Below are positions 5,085 to 6,869 of a stretch of DNA of 6,869 nt, in pieces. The position numbers and the translations under genes were made by a program. A model generated the notes under the pieces. The model was not told the DNA's origin. It made no database searches and was given only the letters and a program-made list of their open reading frames with translations. Source of the DNA: Vampirovibrionales bacterium (GTDB lineage Bacteria > Cyanobacteriota > Vampirovibrionia > Vampirovibrionales > JAJTHC01); contig JAJTHC010000176.1 in the NCBI GenBank assembly GCA_021299615.1, positions 1 through 6,869 of the forward strand, in the 5' to 3' direction. Positions within the stretch are counted from its first letter, which is position 1. Each line of letters starts with the position of its first letter.

Positions 5085-6539
5085 ATGACTATCGCACTTG
5101 TTTGGTTCCGCCAAAACCTCAGACTCAAAGACAATCCACCGCTCTACTTCGCCTGCGAACAAGCCGATGCCGTCCAAGCGGCTTACTTGTATAGTGACGT
5201 TCCTACCTACGCACGCCCACGAGGGGGAGCCAGTCGCTGGGCGTTGCATCAAGCCCTCAACAGTTTGTCCAAACGTATTGAAAGCACCTTTGAAAATCAG
5301 TCGCTCTATGTGGAAAAAACGGATAATGTACTTGCCAGCTTGCTTCGCTTGGTGGAAGCCACAGGGGCAAGCGTCGTTTACACCGAAAAACGCTGGGAAC
5401 AGGGTGAACGCCTCTTGGAAGCCAAGCTTAAAGACGCCCTCGCCTCACGAGGTGTTGAACTCAAATGCTATAACGCCAGTTTGCTTCAAGCTGCCAGTGC
5501 TGGGTGCAAAGCCGACGGCACGCCTTACCTCGTGTTTACACCGTATTGGAAGGCACAAGTCAAGGGCTTTCAAGAGAACTTGCGTCCTGTGTTGGAGCTT
5601 CCTCGGCATATGCCACCACTCCAAACGCCGTTGCCTACTACATCGGTTGACACGATCGAGCTGATGCCTAAAATCGCATGGCACACCGACATGCAAGCCG
5701 AATGGAACTTGAGTGAAGCAGGCGGTCAAGTTTTGCTCGATCGCTTCTTGCATCAGGCGATTTCAAACTATAAGGACGACCGCAACCTCCCTGCGGTGGA
5801 AGGAACGTCTCGTTTGTCGCCTTACCTGCATTTTGGCGTCATGAGCGTCACCGATATTTTTAAGCAGGCTTTAGAATTAAAGCAGTCGAACTTGGGGGCA
5901 TCGGCAAATGCGTCGATTGAGACGTTTTTGTCTGAACTCGGTTGGCGAGAGTTTGCACATCATCTTTTGTATTTCCATCCGCAAATGCCTTCCAAACCTT
6001 TGAAAGCGTCGTTTGAAGCCTTTCCTTGGCAAGCCGATGATGCTTTGTTGACGGCTTGGCAAAGCGGACAAACAGGCTACCCCTTGGTGGATGCGGGTAT
6101 GCGAGAATTGTGGAGTCGTGGCTGGATGCACAATCGTGTTCGCATGGTGGTGGGAAGCTTGCTGGTGAAGCACTTTTTGCAACCGTGGCAGGCAGGGGAA
6201 TCGTGGTTTTGGGATACCCTGATTGATGCCGATGTGGCGAGTAACGCCATGGGCTGGCAGTGGATTAGCGGTTGCGGTGCGGATGCATCCCCTTATTTTC
6301 GGGTCTTTAACCCGATCATGCAATCGCAAAAGTTTGATTGTGAGGGGGCTTATATTCGTCAGTGGGTGCCTGAACTGGCAAAGGTTCCCACTGAACATTT
6401 GCATGCCCCTTGGGAATTAGGCGAGCATGAGTTGAAGTATTATGGCGTGGTCTTGGGGGAAACTTATCCGTTTCCGCAGGTGGAACATCCGTTTGGGCGT
6501 AAACGAGCCTTAGAGGCGTTAGCCAGTTTGAAAACTTAA
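5085..6539 (+). CDS. phrB: Deoxyribodipyrimidine photolyase (class I CPD photolyase)
   Basis: The 484-residue enzyme repairs UV-induced cyclobutane pyrimidine dimers with blue light, using FADH- and an antenna pigment. The N-terminal Rossmann antenna domain starts with ALVWFRQNLRLKDNPPL (4-20), the family's opening. The C-terminal FAD domain has DDRNLPAVEGTSRLSPYLHFG (231-251, FAD phosphate loop), FLSELGWREF (281-290), GYPLVDAGMREL (331-342), GWMHNRVRMVVGSLLVKHF (346-364) and MGWQWISGCGADASPYFRVFNP (389-410). Against E. coli PhrB, with a constant offset of nine, the electron-transfer triad is Trp315, Trp368 and Trp391, and Asn387 matches the flavin-facing Asn378 typical of CPD photolyases. 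Length is usual (about 470-490). The start at ATG 5085 gives the family N-terminus but has no ribosome site. Its own terminator is not seen; the next small ORF begins 39 bp later and could be cotranscribed. Antenna pigment type cannot be read from sequence alone. Confidence 0.96.
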   Translation: MTIALVWFRQNLRLKDNPPLYFACEQADAVQAAYLYSDVPTYARPRGGASRWALHQALNSLSKRIESTFENQSLYVEKTDNVLASLLRLVEATGASVVYTEKRWEQGERLLEAKLKDALASRGVELKCYNASLLQAASAGCKADGTPYLVFTPYWKAQVKGFQENLRPVLELPRHMPPLQTPLPTTSVDTIELMPKIAWHTDMQAEWNLSEAGGQVLLDRFLHQAISNYKDDRNLPAVEGTSRLSPYLHFGVMSVTDIFKQALELKQSNLGASANASIETFLSELGWREFAHHLLYFHPQMPSKPLKASFEAFPWQADDALLTAWQSGQTGYPLVDAGMRELWSRGWMHNRVRMVVGSLLVKHFLQPWQAGESWFWDTLIDADVASNAMGWQWISGCGADASPYFRVFNPIMQSQKFDCEGAYIRQWVPELAKVPTEHLHAPWELGEHELKYYGVVLGETYPFPQVEHPFGRKRALEALASLKT

Positions 6540-6578
6540 TAGATAGAAGCTCCCATAACTCTAAAGAAAGTAGATCTA

Positions 6579-6758
6579 ATGATGCAATTTTTAACACCTT
6601 TTAATGCTATGTCCCCGTTATCATCCCAATCCGTCTCCCAGCAACGCAATGGGGCATTGTTTCATAATGGTGAAAAGCTTGTGTGGGGTACAGTGCAAGA
6701 TAATGTAGAAAGGATTAATCCCCTTCTTATACCATTTAAACGATTGAATAGCGTATAG
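6579..6758 (+). pseudogene. Small ORF related to the 3794 gene, probably cut short by element copy 2
   Basis: This 59-residue ORF starts with two adjacent ATG codons (6579 and 6582), with AAAGAAAG (6563-6570) as a modest ribosome site. It has a Ser/Gln-rich start and then SPLSSQS, RNGALFHNGEKLV and ERINPLLIPF. The order SxxSQS, then G-(A/S)-L-x-x-x-G-(E/K)-K-(L/F)-V, matches the protein at 3794 (LASQSRTGSLHFDGKKFV). The frame stops at TAG 6756-6758, immediately after the left arm of the fold-back element. The last codons (FKRLNSV) are the arm itself. If the family is normally about 110-150 residues, as the two halves of the 3794 gene suggest, the missing part would lie beyond the window. Function unknown. 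Confidence 0.5.
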
Positions 6759-6869
6759 GTGGATTCTAGGAGCCTAGACTCGCAGATGGGCGAGGTGTAC
6801 AGAGACGTACATAAGCACATCGAGAATCGTAGCGACAACGAAGACGCCAGACGCTATTTAATCGTTTAA
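6736..6869 (+). mobile_element. Fold-back structured element, copy 2 (runs to window end)
   Basis: Arms TTAAACGATTGAATAGCGT (6736-6754) and its complement at 6851-6869 match at 18 of 19 positions. The exception is a G-U pair on this strand. The arms could extend past the window end. The 96-nt core carries CTAGGAGCCTAGA (6766-6778), CTCG/CGAG (6779-6782 with 6821-6824), TGGGCG (6787-6792), hairpin TGTAC-AGAGAC-GTACA (6796-6811), TAA (6812-6814) and AATCGTAGCGACAACG (6825-6840). GATT (6762-6765) can also pair with AATC (6825-6828), and GGTG (6758-6761) with CGCC (6845-6848). Block order equals copy 1 read on its minus strand. Arm sequences are unrelated to those of copy 1. No ORF of its own. 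Confidence 0.7.

Noticed and set aside
5877..6404. Minus-strand ORF of 175 codons inside the photolyase
   Set aside because: Antisense to the conserved FAD domain; composition rich in Arg, His and Pro, as expected of a shadow frame.
6736..6869. Group II intron remnant, hammerhead or other known ribozyme
   Set aside because: No domain V-like hairpin with AGC triad, no GUGYG boundary, no CUGAUGA/GAAA core, and the length is far below an intron with known catalytic core.

Overview
The window is bacterial chromosome with roughly balanced base composition in the genes and AT-rich spacers. It carries meso-diaminopimelate/peptidoglycan genes (ldcA, dapF), a ribosomal protein gene (rpsO) and a class I photolyase gene. 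An mDAP-type wall and a secreted beta-propeller-like protein suit a Gram-negative-type envelope. The phylum cannot be fixed from the sequence. The small serine-rich paralogous ORFs loosely recall gene families of non-photosynthetic Cyanobacteria relatives (Vampirovibrionia), but that is a weak impression. || Layout: 1-148 is an AT-rich leader made of a 53-54 bp tandem repeat holding a promoter for ldcA (149-1090, +). Facing it is a minus-strand pair, dapF (3591-2674) followed by a secreted beta-propeller-like protein (2681-981). The pair overlaps by 8 bp at the junction and reads from a perfect extended -10 promoter. The propeller gene runs 110 bp into the 3' end of ldcA on the opposite strand. 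From 3650 to 4364 lies a small plus-strand gene of unknown function that is interrupted by a fold-back element. A leader region then precedes rpsO (4657-4929), which ends in a textbook terminator. After a second GC-rich hairpin comes the photolyase gene (5085-6539). A second small ORF (6579-6758), related at its N-terminus to the first small gene, runs into a second fold-back element that reaches the window end. || Main discovery: the two fold-back elements (3904-4053 and 6736-6869) are related to each other in opposite orientation. Each has an approximately 90-96 nt core with the same order of conserved blocks (CTAGGAGCCTAGA, a TGGG..CG tract, a 5-bp hairpin with a 6-nt loop, ACATAA, AATCGTAGCGACAACG). 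The paired segments differ in sequence but keep complementarity. The long outer arms (30 bp and 19 bp) are completely different in sequence between copies, yet self-complementary in each. Both elements sit at a similar depth in related small ORFs, and the upstream arm is part of the coding sequence. I do not recognise this element. It looks like a compact structured mobile or RNA element without its own protein. || Working together: LdcA trims the terminal D-Ala from mDAP-containing muropeptide tetrapeptides, and DapF makes the mDAP precursor, so the left half has a cell-wall and lysine theme. The right half (rpsO, phr) is housekeeping with no evident link to it.
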